Assembly: GCA_025594325.1 (NCBI GenBank)
Contig: JANHCV010000010.1
Location: 682,001 to 746,000 of the forward strand
DNA: 64,000 bases
Reading direction: 5' to 3'
From: Blastocladiella emersonii ATCC 22665
Taxonomy: Eukaryota; Blastocladiomycota; Blastocladiomycetes; Blastocladiales; Blastocladiaceae
Shown here: positions 20,914 through 30,922 of the stretch, in pieces
Layout of the letters: each line of letters begins with the position of its first letter
Position numbering within the stretch: the first letter of the stretch is position 1
Position numbers and translations under genes: made by a program
Notes under the pieces: model-generated
What the model was told of the DNA's origin: nothing
Seen by the model: only the letters and a program-made list of their open reading frames with translations
The model's database searches: none

Positions 20914-21860
20914 TCACGGCTGGATCGTTCGTGGCGCGTTCGGGTTGTTGTTCAGCAGCCACTTGCCGAGCCACTCCTACGACGGCATCGTGCGGTTAGC
21001 GGTGGGCGTCGCGCGACGGCCGCCTAGCGCGTACCGTCGGGTTGGCCGGCTTCTCGGTGCACAGCTGGACGAGGCCCTTGGTCAGCACCGGGTACACGGC
21101 GCTCTCGAGGAACGTGGCGATCTGCATGCTGTTGGGCAGCGGGTCGACCATGGCTATCGAGGTGGGCAGAAACGGAGCTCTGTTGGTCAGCTTCTGCTTC
21201 TCACAGCTTGACGCGCGGGTGCAGGTACACCGTGTGCGTGCGGACTGCATCGTCATCGTCGGAGTGCGTGCCATTCGGGAAGAAGAAGCGGATCTCGCGG
21301 TCCGCCGACTTGGTCGAGTCGCTCCCGTGGCACGCGTTGCGCTGGTTGTCGGTCCCGAACCGCGCGCGGATCCTACGCGTGAGGCGTGTCAGGTCATGGC
21401 GGTGGAGGTGTGGCCGACGAAGACGTACGACGACGGCGCCGACTCGCGCGCCTGGTTCGAGTCTGTCGGACCCAGCAGCCGGCGCCACCGCGCGATCGCG
21501 TCCTTGCGCGACAGGATCAGCGCGTAGATGGGGCCGCTACAGATGCTCGAGGGTCAGTGGACATCTCCCACGAGTCGAGGTCGGAACGAACCTGCTCATG
21601 AACTTGGTCAGGGGCTCAAAGAACGGCTTGCCGTTGTGCTCGGCGTAGAACTCGCGCGCCTGGTCGATGGTCAGGTGGATGTGCTTGCGCTACACACTCC
21701 CGAGAGTATCAGCAAACGCCTCCGCTAGCCCGCGTGCACGAGAGAAACCCACGTCGATGATGGTGAACCCGTCGGCCTCGATCGCGTAGAAGATCTCGTC
21801 CGCGTGCTGCGTCGCGTCCGGCTTGATCATCGCCAGCGTGCGCTCAATGAACGGTTCCAT
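20914..21860 (-). CDS. NME5: NME5-type nucleoside diphosphate kinase homologue with Dpy-30 motif (axonemal)
   Basis: Six exons, complement of 21753-21860, 21592-21689, 21429-21536, 21229-21372, 21035-21179 and 20914-20976, give 221 residues (animal NME5 is about 212). The NDK domain opens with [18 protein letters not shown], continues through [20 protein letters not shown] and LRRxxGTDN-like sequence, and contains the active-site NACHGSD histidine. It ends with EIRFFFPN. The C-terminal Dpy-30 dimerisation helix pair is seen as [18 protein letters not shown] and [18 protein letters not shown]5 proteins belong to the radial-spoke group of cilia rather than to nucleotide metabolism. It is divergent from the BRCT gene, with 211 bp between the two starts. 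Confidence 0.88.
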
Positions 21861-22071
21861 GGTGTAATGCGTGGCGTTGCTGTAAGTTTCACGATGTGCG
21901 CGGGTGAGAGGAAGAGGAGCCGCGCGCGCGGCCGGCGAGAAACGCGCTCCGCGACGCGTCGCACCATCATGTGACGCGTTCGCCGGGCGACCATCGCGCA
22001 GCGCTCGGGGGACCCTTACTCGTCCCGTTCGCCATCACCTGTACCAGTACACTGTACCTTGACTCTATGCA

Positions 22072-25034
22072 ATGCACGCGAAAACCAATGAATCTACACG
22101 CGAGCCGCCCGCGGACGACTTTCACTACGACCCGACGCTGCTCGAGGGCAAAGTCCTCGCGCTCGTGAACGTGAGTCCCACCAACTCGACCCGCCTCATG
22201 TCGCAGACCCAACTAAATTGTCGCTCCCGTGGACTAGTTTGAAGAGGGACCCGAACTGGCCAGCCTCATCGTGACCACATCGAGATCGGGCGCGGGGATC
22301 GTCCTCAACCTCAACGACCTGCGGTCGGTGACGTACGTCGTTGTCAATGACGTGAACGGTCCCGTGGTGCGTCACCGCTCACCTCGACTCGCCCATTGAC
22401 CTACATGACTGACTCCTCCGCTGCTAGGACCCAGCCGTGACCGCCCGCGTCCCGACGTCAATCCCTATCCTGTCGGTCCGCTGGCTCGTCGACACCATCA
22501 TGTTCGGGCACCTGCTCAACGTGGAGCCCTACCAGTCCGGCGCTCGCCACCAACCCGACGCCTCCGATAAGCCCGCGCTCGCGTCGGGCATGTACTACAC
22601 GATCAAGGCCATCGACCCCGTCGACGGCGACCTGTTCCGCGGCCGTCGCCTGTACATCCACTCGGACCTGCCGTCGCGCATGCGCGAGCGGTTCGTCGAG
22701 GTCATCACCGCCGCCGGCGGCACCGTACTCGACACCCTACCGCCCGCGAACTGCGGCGCCCGCCTCGACGCGTGCGTCTTCCGCTATGCGCAGTCCGAGA
22801 CCTTCCTCGCCGCCATGTCCGCGGGGCACGTCGTCGGCAGCATGCACTGGCTGTTCGACCTGGTCCGCACGGGCACCTGGACCGACCCGCGCGCGTCGGC
22901 GCTGCACTTCCCGTACCCGCACCGGCGGCCGGGGTACATCGAGAACGCGGTGGTGTGCATCACCGAGTTCGTCGGTCCGACGCGCGACTACATCAAGGAG
23001 ATGATCGCGCTGCTCGGCATGCGCCACAACAGCACCATGAGCACCATCTCGACGCACCTGATCGCGGGCCGCGCCGCTGGCGAAAAGTTTACCCGCGCAC
23101 ACAGCCCGAAATGGCCCGCGATCCATATCGTCAACTACGCGTGGCTCGAGGACTCGCTGTTCTCGGGATCGCTCGCGCCCACCACCTCCGAGCGGTACAT
23201 GTGGTTCCCACCGCCCACCGCCGACCCCGCGGTCCCCGTCGGCGCCACGCGGGTTCCCAGTGCGACGGTTGCGCGCGTCGTCGCCGAGGCACGCCGGATC
23301 GTCGACAAGACGGCGCTCCGCCGCCAGCGCGGGCTCGACGCCCTCAAGGACGCGCAGGGCCACCTCGCCGCCGACGAGTCCGCGCCGCTCGTCGAACGCC
23401 GCGCCAAGGAGAAAACCTCGCGCGCGCTCAACGCCCAGCTCGACGTACTCGACACGTTTTCGGCGACGGAGCGCGCCGCTATCTTCCAGACGTGGGAGGA
23501 CAAGGACGACGACTTTCACGGCAGCGATCCCGAGTCGCCGCCCGACGACGAGGGCGGAGCTGCTGCCGATGATACGATGCAGCTCGATACCAGCTCGAGC
23601 TCGACGCTCGTCCCGCCGCCGCAGCAGAAGCAGAAGGAGCGGTCGCGCCCCGTCACGCCCGCCGTCAACGGCGACGCCGCGAGCATGGACGTGGACGACG
23701 TCACGCCGCGCGCGCAGAAGCAGCCGCCTGCCCCGGCGCCCGTCACGCGCGTGGCGGCGGCGGGCTCGGCGAACCCGCGGATCCGGCCGCGTACCGTTGC
23801 GCGGTCGGAGGCCGCGTCCGCGTCCGCATCGTCGAAAGTGCAACGACTGACGGACGAGGTCATCGATCTCACGATGGAGGTGCGTTTGTCTCATTCGCTC
23901 CCGCCGAACCGAATCAAGCTGACGCAAATCCGCATGCATAGGACGAGACCGACGCGCGTCCCGCGAAACGACCACGGACCGTCGGACCGGCTGCTGTCGC
24001 GCCACCACCAGCTCGAGATCCGCCTGCTCCTCAACCATCAGCATCGAAACCCCAGCCCGCAGCACCATCCGCGCCCGTGGCCCGCCCCGTCGTGCCCGCA
24101 CAAACTCCGGCGCCTGCCGCGCGGCCCGCGACCGACCGGGTCCCGAGCAGCGTCGGCACGTCGGGTGCGCCGACGCCGCACACGGCCGGCCGGCAGCCCA
24201 GTGCCTCGACCGCTGCACCGCACGTGGCGACGCCGTCACAGCCGCAACAGCAGCCGCCCATTGCTCGGCCGCGCATTATGGTCTCGCAGGGCTTCGTGGG
24301 CCCCGGCCTGCGCAAGCTCCTTGAGGAGATCGGGTGCACCATCACGCACAAGGTCGAGCTCCATACCACGCACCTCGCGACGCGCCGCGTCGCGTGCACC
24401 GAGCGGTTCCTCGTCGCCATGCTCACGGTGCAGCATATCGCGTCGACCGAGTGGCTCGTGGCGATGGCGAAGGTCAAGCAGATCATTGGTGCGTGTGGCT
24501 CTCTCGCGGCAGCTTGAGGGGCAGTGGCTGACTTTGTGTGTAGACGCGGCGCCATTTCTGCTGCGTGACAAGGAGTACGAAACGCGGACCGGCCGCACGC
24601 TGCACCAGACGATGCAGATCCTGCAGCGCGAACCGTTTCTCCGCGGCGTCGCGCTCTCCATGGCCGACCCGTTCGTCATGTCCGAGGCCGCGCTCGGGAA
24701 CATTGCTAATGCTTCGGGCGCCACGGTACGCCTGATATCCGACTCGCTGCCCTCGCGCGACCACTGACACTCGACCTCGCTCTACTTTCAGATCGTCCCG
24801 TACAACGACATCCCGCTGCACGCCACCCTCCCGACCATCCTGCTGACGCACGCCGACCGCGTCGCCGAGTACGCGGCCGCGTGCCGCGAGTTCCCGCACG
24901 TGCACGTCGCCGAGGTCGAGGCCCTCACCGAGTCGATCCTCGATGCGAGCCTCGCCCGGCTCTTTGCGGGAGTCCCGCCCACGTTCCCGCTCCCGGACCG
25001 GGCGCGGTTGATGCCGCCCGCGCGACCGTCGTGA
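22072..25034 (+). CDS. Multi-BRCT DNA-damage protein (Rtt107/Brc1/PTIP-like)
   Basis: Six exons (22072-22170, 22238-22366, 22428-23879, 23942-24488, 24544-24725, 24792-25034) encode 883 residues. Repeated BRCT signatures are present: SVRWLVDTIMFG, GSMHWLFDLVRTG, CITEFVGPTRDYIKEMIALL then THLIAG and NYAWLEDSLFSG, and near the C-terminus ARPRIMVSQGFVGPGLRKLL, STEWLVAMAKVKQI and ATIVPYND. I count about six BRCT units, four N-terminal and two C-terminal, separated by a 230-residue Ser/Pro/Glu-rich linker. That is the plan of Rtt107/Brc1, a scaffold that binds phosphorylated H2A and repair factors at damaged replication forks. Exon boundaries are well supported by phase and by continuity of the BRCT motifs. 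Confidence 0.85.
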
Positions 25035-25857
25035 CGTAATTTGAACTCGACTATTGTTGCACATTATGCTGCGACGCCCTTCTAAGGGTTGAGACCCTCC
25101 GCGGCAGTCTTGCCAGGGAGTTCCATGGTTCCGTTCCTTAGCGTCGCGCTCGCGGTCGTCCCGCCATCCTTCTCGTCGTTGTGTCGCTCGGGACTGTGGT
25201 CGCTCAAGTTCACTGTTGCTCAACTTCACTGGTTCGTCCGGGTGCTACCTTTCCAAATACCTCAAATCAGATGTTGCGCGACGCTCGACGCGCGTGCCAC
25301 TGATCTCTCCGTGATCCCCATCGCCACGAACACGACCGTCCGCGCCCGACTGCAACCAGCGACTCGCCGGCCGTTTCTCCATCGCGGAGCACGTCGAAGA
25401 CCTTCGCGCCGCGCCACAGGATAACCTGATTTCGCGTCGCGTCGCGTCGGATCGCGTCCTGCGTTTTCGCGAGCGGCACCCGGAGGCTTCGTTGTGCGCG
25501 AGAGGAAAACATGTATTCAACCTGCGTGAATCGCACTCGAAGGTATGGCGCTAGTGGTCGCTGGCTGTTGGCCCGACCCGTGCGATCGCAACCGACAATG
25601 GCGCGACCGTCAAGTGAGTCTTGTTCGCCATTGACTGCCGCTCGCTACTGCTCACCGATGCGCTGTTGTTCGGAAGCTTGCCGCTCATCAGCGAGCGAAG
25701 AGTAGTGAGGAAGCTAAGCGCACGCAGAGGTCAGCATGCACCGCGAGCATTCGCCCGCCTCCAGACTTTCACGTACGTGCACAGGACTCAGAGGCGGAAC
25801 GCGTGCGACGCACGGAACCTACAATTCGTCGATGGCCAGACATGCCTCGGGCGGGTC
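25035..25857. other. Intergenic, no gene seen
   Basis: About 820 bp between the BRCT gene and the membrane-protein gene. Frames are short and overlapping. GCGTCGC repeats occur near 25433-25455. I see nothing else I can support. Confidence 0.5.
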
Positions 25858-26430
25858 TCAATGCGAGCGTAGATCGCACAGAATCCAGAGCGGGTCGACT
25901 TCGAACGCGAAGATGGCGATGAAAGACGTGATGAGCGTGAGCGTGAACGCGCCTTCAATGAAGAGCATGACCTGCGAATGCCGCAGGAGCTCGCGGAAGC
26001 CGTGGCGCATCGTCATCTCGCCATTGCCACCAGCGAGGCATTGAAGATGAGCGACGAACGTCATCGCTTGGGCAAAGTTGACAATGGCATCAAGGATTCC
26101 GGCAGCTACAGAGTGGTGTCGCGTGAGATGCCAAAAAGCCGGCGCGAGAGGTTCGCGAGCGCGTACCGCCCAGGGCTTGGTTGATGGCAGTCATCTCCGA
26201 CAGCTGACGGCCCTGGACCACGAAAACGAGGTAGGTGAGCGTCACCGCGGTGTTGATGAGGACTAGGAACGCCACGAGCACGCCCAGGAACTTGATCCAC
26301 ATCTCCATCGACTTGTAGCACATGCGGAACAGCCGGTAGTAGTTGATCAGAGTGAAGCCGTTCATTGAGAGGAGGAGGAGCACGAGCGAGACAACTGGTA
26401 GAGCCGTTTTGAACGGCGGATCTTGTCACT
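25858..26430 (-). CDS. Multi-pass membrane protein, 5' end unresolved
   Basis: Two joined exons are clear: complement of 26167 to about 26430, and 25858-26105, split by a 61-nt intron (GTACGC to TGTAG). The joined protein has at least four hydrophobic segments: VVSLVLLLLSMNGFTLINYY, WIKFLGVLVAFLVLINTAV, ILDAIVNFAQAMTFVAHL and EGAFTLTLITSFIAIFAF. It lacks a pore or transporter motif that I recognise; a receptor-like or small-channel fold is possible. The 5' end is uncertain. An ATG at 26661 opens a hydrophobic peptide (MRTLVSLLACIACVV) that could be a signal-peptide exon, but I could not find a clean splice linking it. Confidence 0.5.
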
Positions 26431-26820
26431 CAACAGACGCCGAGAAGTTCCGTCGGCAGCGCGAGGAGGTTTAAGACGAGGCAGTTTCCGCTTGATTATG
26501 CATGTTTGAAGTGGTTGTAGTAAGGGTGGAGGAGTGTGAGCACAAGGTGGGCGGGGCAGAGCTGAGGGGTTTTAAGAGGGTGACAACCCCTTCAAAGTAC
26601 GCGACAGGACCGCTGTGACCACGCATGCGATGCATGCGAGAAGGCTTACCAGTGTGCGCATGCGCGGAATTTGATCGTGGCTGGCTGGTCACTTGAGGAT
26701 GAGCGTTGCGTCAACATGACCACCGCGCCTGCATGTCGGTTGCCTCACCTGATGAACGAATGCGCGTTGAAGAAACAAACGATATACATCAGCAGAAACA
26801 ATAACAAACGAAACGCTCGG

Positions 26821-29051
26821 CTACGTAAAGCTCTGCAGGCCACCGACCAGCTCTTGCATACGAGCCTTGAACTGCTCAGACTGCGTCACTGCGGGCGCGA
26901 CTTGATTCAGGAATGGGTTGACGCGGACGCGGTCAGGATGGCCCCAGTGAAGCATGGAGAACCGAACGATGAACCCGGCAAGTGTGTGCGGGTCAAAGAA
27001 ATTGAGCGAGCCGTCCACAAAGACCGCGTCGAACAGCCGCAAGGCCGTGGTCCCAAAGGGCTCGAGGACACGGGCAAATTCGTGCGACCGCAGGAGTGCT
27101 TCCTGTTGAAAAGCATTCCAGGCCCTATTGTCACGCGAGCAACGATGCATTTGACCGACCTGCGCGAGGCAAGTGTACGCTTCTGGGCCGTGAAGCTGGT
27201 CGAAGCAAGGAATGATTCCGCGATTGACAAACTCGCGCAAGTCCTTTTCGCACTCGAGCACATTGTCGATTGAGGACCCCATAAGCGTCGCAAGAGCAAG
27301 GCGCCAAGAGCTCTGGTAGCGCAAAGGACAGGTGCGGCAGAGTCCGGAGCTGTCAAAGGAGGTGGGGAATACCAAGGTCAAGGGGACGTCTTGAGCAACG
27401 ATCAGGGCGAGCAAGAGCGCCTTTTTGGCGACCGGAGTTTTGATACGTGCACACATCTCCATCACGCGATCGGGATGGCCTAGCACAGCTGCAGTGAGCT
27501 GGCCAAGCCGTTGGAGTTCCTCCAGAGAGTCGCTGCTCCGTGCAAAGTTGATCCAGTTCTGGGCGATCAAGGAAAACAGCTCGACGGGATCCAAATCGAT
27601 GCCATGATTAAGCCGGAGCCCAATGAAACCTTTTTGGCTAACAAGATAGCGCAGGCTCTTCGCAATCGATGCAATTGAGCCGGAATCGTACGCAACTCAA
27701 AGCATTCGCTGCACCGAGCCATCCTCCCAATGCTCCAAGGCGTCCTCAATCGCTACGTTCAACGTCGTGGGTTAAATGGAGAATCGTGTCGGAGAAGAGA
27801 ATGGTTGCTCTAGCGCGTACCACCGTAGTAAACCATCGGGTCCGATGCGGCCTTGTCGGTTGCAAATTGAAGGGCAGCGTTATCCTGTGTAAGAACTGCG
27901 AGGCGCAAAATACGGCCAAGGAGATTCCGATCCGCATCAACTCGGCTTGCAACTTCAATGAGTTGGTGCAAGTTCATGGAGCTGTTCCTGAGGGCCATTC
28001 CAGGGATACGTCTGAGTAGATCACATTGATTAGAGCGCTCGAGCAGTTTCGGATTCGACTCCAGGATGTCAAACAGGAGTGAAAAGCGACCAGACTCGGT
28101 GAGAGCCTTCACGAGATCGCTCCAATTGTAAATCGTGCAGCCGTTCGCGCAAAGCCAAGCGAGTTGCTCCATTAATGCGTCATCGGTCAACCCGTTGGGG
28201 AGCTTCAGCAATTTTTCGGCAGGGGAGAGAACCTCGAAGGACAAAAAGTTGCCGCCAAGGAAGGCGACGAGCCTGGGAGTATCAACGGTGAACTGCTCGC
28301 TAACCAAGTACCGGACCGTCGGCCAGTCCCACTTTGTCAGTGCGACGGCGGCGAGCAGTTCGACCAAATTCACGTCAGCATCCGGCGTGAGGAATGAGAG
28401 GCGAACATTACTGCCCGCGAGGGCCCAACGAATTATGTGAGACGGGATCGTAAGGGTGAAGAGAATCGGAAGATGAGCGAGCGTTGCTTCAATGAGCTGA
28501 CGACGCAAGTCGGCGCGACCGTAGGACACCGCGTAGACCAGCGCATGAACGGAGGTGGTGATCGGGTTGAGCAATTCGTCTAGGGAGAGCAAACGTGGCG
28601 CTCGGGGTTGGCTCGTGTCGTCGTCCAAGAACGAGCGCAAGACGTCATATTGCCTTTGAAGCTCAGCCGAGAGCTGGTCGCGATCGGTGTAGTCGATGCC
28701 GAGTTTTGCTCGCCACGGTTGATCGAGCGATCGAAAGGCGGCGGAAACAAGGGATTCAGTTCGATTGAGAAGTCGGGGAGTCGGTCCAGGCGGCGGAGAT
28801 TCGATCAGGTAAAAGACGAGCACAGCCACAATCGACGGATATGGGATGTTGCGCAATCTAGTGAATCGAATGTAGCGAACAAGCCAGATCCTGCAGTTGT
28901 GAGGAGCTGAGGCGATAGCAGCAAGGTTGCGGGAAGCGAGAACGACGCGAGCACGCGGGGCGGCAAGCTCGACGACTTTAGCAAGAAGCTCCCTTGAGAG
29001 GGAGGCTAGGCCTATAGTGCCGAGGGCCTGGTATTCCGTGTGTTGCATCAA
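26821..29051 (-). CDS. Two-exon gene of unknown family, with one in-frame TGA
   Basis: Complement of 27821-29051 and 26821-27752, with a 68-nt intron (GTACGC to CGTAG) at the same place as in the decayed copy at 6.4-8.2 kb. The protein would be about 720 residues. The N-terminus (LASLSRELLAKVVELAAPRA) looks F-box-like; the rest is helical and resembles a divergent repeat solenoid (VHALVYAVSYGR, LLAAVALTKWDWPT). It ends with a Cys/His phrase (LCRTCPLRYQ) and FNQVAP-like sequence. A TGA at 27697-27699, 18 codons after the intron, interrupts the frame (ML-stop-VAYDS). Everything before and after is open and conserved with the sister copy, so this is either a young pseudogene, a sequence error, or a gene with a second intron I did not find. 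Function unknown. Confidence 0.6.
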
Positions 29052-29259
29052 GTTAATCGTTCGTCAGCTTCATGGGTTGCGGGTGGGTGAGGAGAGGAGA
29101 CTTGGCGTGTGGTTTGGTCGATTTCGACTGTGCACATGGGCCTCAACCACCGTCGGGCTGTTTCATACTCCATCACCTGCTTTCATTCGAGTCTATTTCG
29201 CATGTCCAGACTACCGAGGATACGGTGTACACACATCATCATCGCCATCACCGGCCAGC

Positions 29260-30611
29260 CTACCCGCCTCGCCGCGCACCGCCGCCTCCCCCGCCCCCGC
29301 CGCCCGCCCCGCCGATTGGCGGCAGCGTGGCGGTCCGGTTGAGCAGCGGGTGCGACGTCGTCGGCGGCTCGCGGCCCGCGCCGACCATGCCCGCGACGGA
29401 GGACATGGAGCTCGACGAGCGCGGTGGCGACGACGCGGCCGAGTCCTCGCCCGCGACCGCCGCGGTCCGCGCGGACGATGACGAGGCGAAGTGGCCCATG
29501 GCCGAGATGGGCCGCGCGCGCGTGTGTCCGCCCGGCCGCGCACCAGTGGGCGGCTGCGGTGTCCGTGGTGGCGCGGGGTACCCGGACGAAGCTGAGGTCG
29601 CTGGTGGCGGAGGGAGGGCGAGGGACTGCGCGCGCTGGCGGCCGCCGCCGGTGAACGCGTCCGCATCGTGGCCCGCGATAGCGGCGGTGGTGGCTGACTT
29701 GTGGTGGTGGTGATGGTGGTGGTGCGCGGCGACGAGCTGCGCGTGCTCGATCTTAGACCGGTGTAGGATCTCGCGGACGTTGAGCGGGACAGCCGCGGTG
29801 GTGGTCGCGACGATGACGCCCTCGGCCGTTTCGGGGAACGTGGTCATGCTGTGGACCGACGGCGACGCCGAGATCATACCGGCCTTGCGCCCTTGCGGCA
29901 CCACCGTCGGCGGCTCCTGGTGCTGCGCGGCAGCGAGCTCGCGGACCGCCGACTTGAGCGCGCGCTCCTGCTGCGCGAGCTGGACGCGTGTGATCTGGAG
30001 CTGCGAGTCCTTGTCCTCGAGCTGCCGGCGCAGCGCGTCGATCATGGCGTCGCGCGCCGAGATCTGGTCCTCGTACCCGCGCAGCATCGCCGTGAACTTG
30101 GCCGTGGTCGCGTCCGACTCGGCGGCGAGACGCTGCATCGCGGCCTGCGTCGCGGACTCCTGCTGCACGATCACCTCCATGGCCGCGTACATGTTCTGGA
30201 TCGCGTCGAGTGTCGCAGCCGAGGGCGCGGGAGGTGAAGGCGCGAGGGGTGTCGGCTCGTCGTCGGTCTGGCACGCAAACTCGGACATGGTGACGCGGAC
30301 GGGCGCCGGCGACGCCGGCTCGGACGGCGCGAAGGGCGCGTACGTCGACTCTACACGTCAGTGCGAAGTGAGTGTCACGGGCCGTGACTTGGAGAAGCAC
30401 CAAGGCGTACCAGCGCATGCCCGCTGTAGCCTCGCGATCTCGTCGTGGAGGGACTGAAGTGTCTCGCCGTGCTACACTCGCCGATCCGTTAAGCCTTCTA
30501 CCCATCACACCCATCACCCCCATGACACCGCACCTTGACCTGCAAGTACGCGATCGCCTTTTCGAGCTTGGCCACGCGGCGGTCCGTGTCCGCGTCCTCC
30601 AAACTCTTCAT
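29260..30611 (-). CDS. Coiled-coil, low-complexity protein of unknown function
   Basis: Three exons, complement of 30540-30611, 30411-30471 and 29260-30350, encode 407 residues. The N-terminal coiled coil (MKSLEDADTDRRVAKLEKAI, then LQSLHDEIARLQ) is followed by a FACQTDDEPTPL phrase. A second, longer coiled coil runs from about residue 85 to 190 (AMEVIVQQESATQAAMQ, LRRQLEDKDSQLQITRVQL). After it come a run of eight His, Pro/Ala/Ser-rich sequence and a Gly-rich tail. The small first two exons were missed by simple open-frame reading but are supported by splice signals, phase and heptad continuity. No enzyme motif is visible. Confidence 0.7.
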
Positions 30612-30922
30612 CTCACCCGCACTCGCGCCGCCGCCCGCGTCTCGTTGTGTTGCGGCAAGATCCATGGTTTCGTTCATACTTTCGCGTCCATCGAAGCGAG
30701 TCCGAGGGTCCGCGTATCATTCATCCGCGACGCGACGAGCGCAGAAACGCGTCTCAACTACGCCTCACGTGTTTGGGCGACGCGTTTCACAGCGCGTGTC
30801 TCGCACCGCGATGCGACGCGACGCGACGCGACACGAGTCGAGTCAGAGTCAGCAAAAACCGCCCGCTCTTCTTCGGGGCCTCTCGCTCTATTCACAGTGA
30901 CAATGATTTTAACCCGTCTCAA

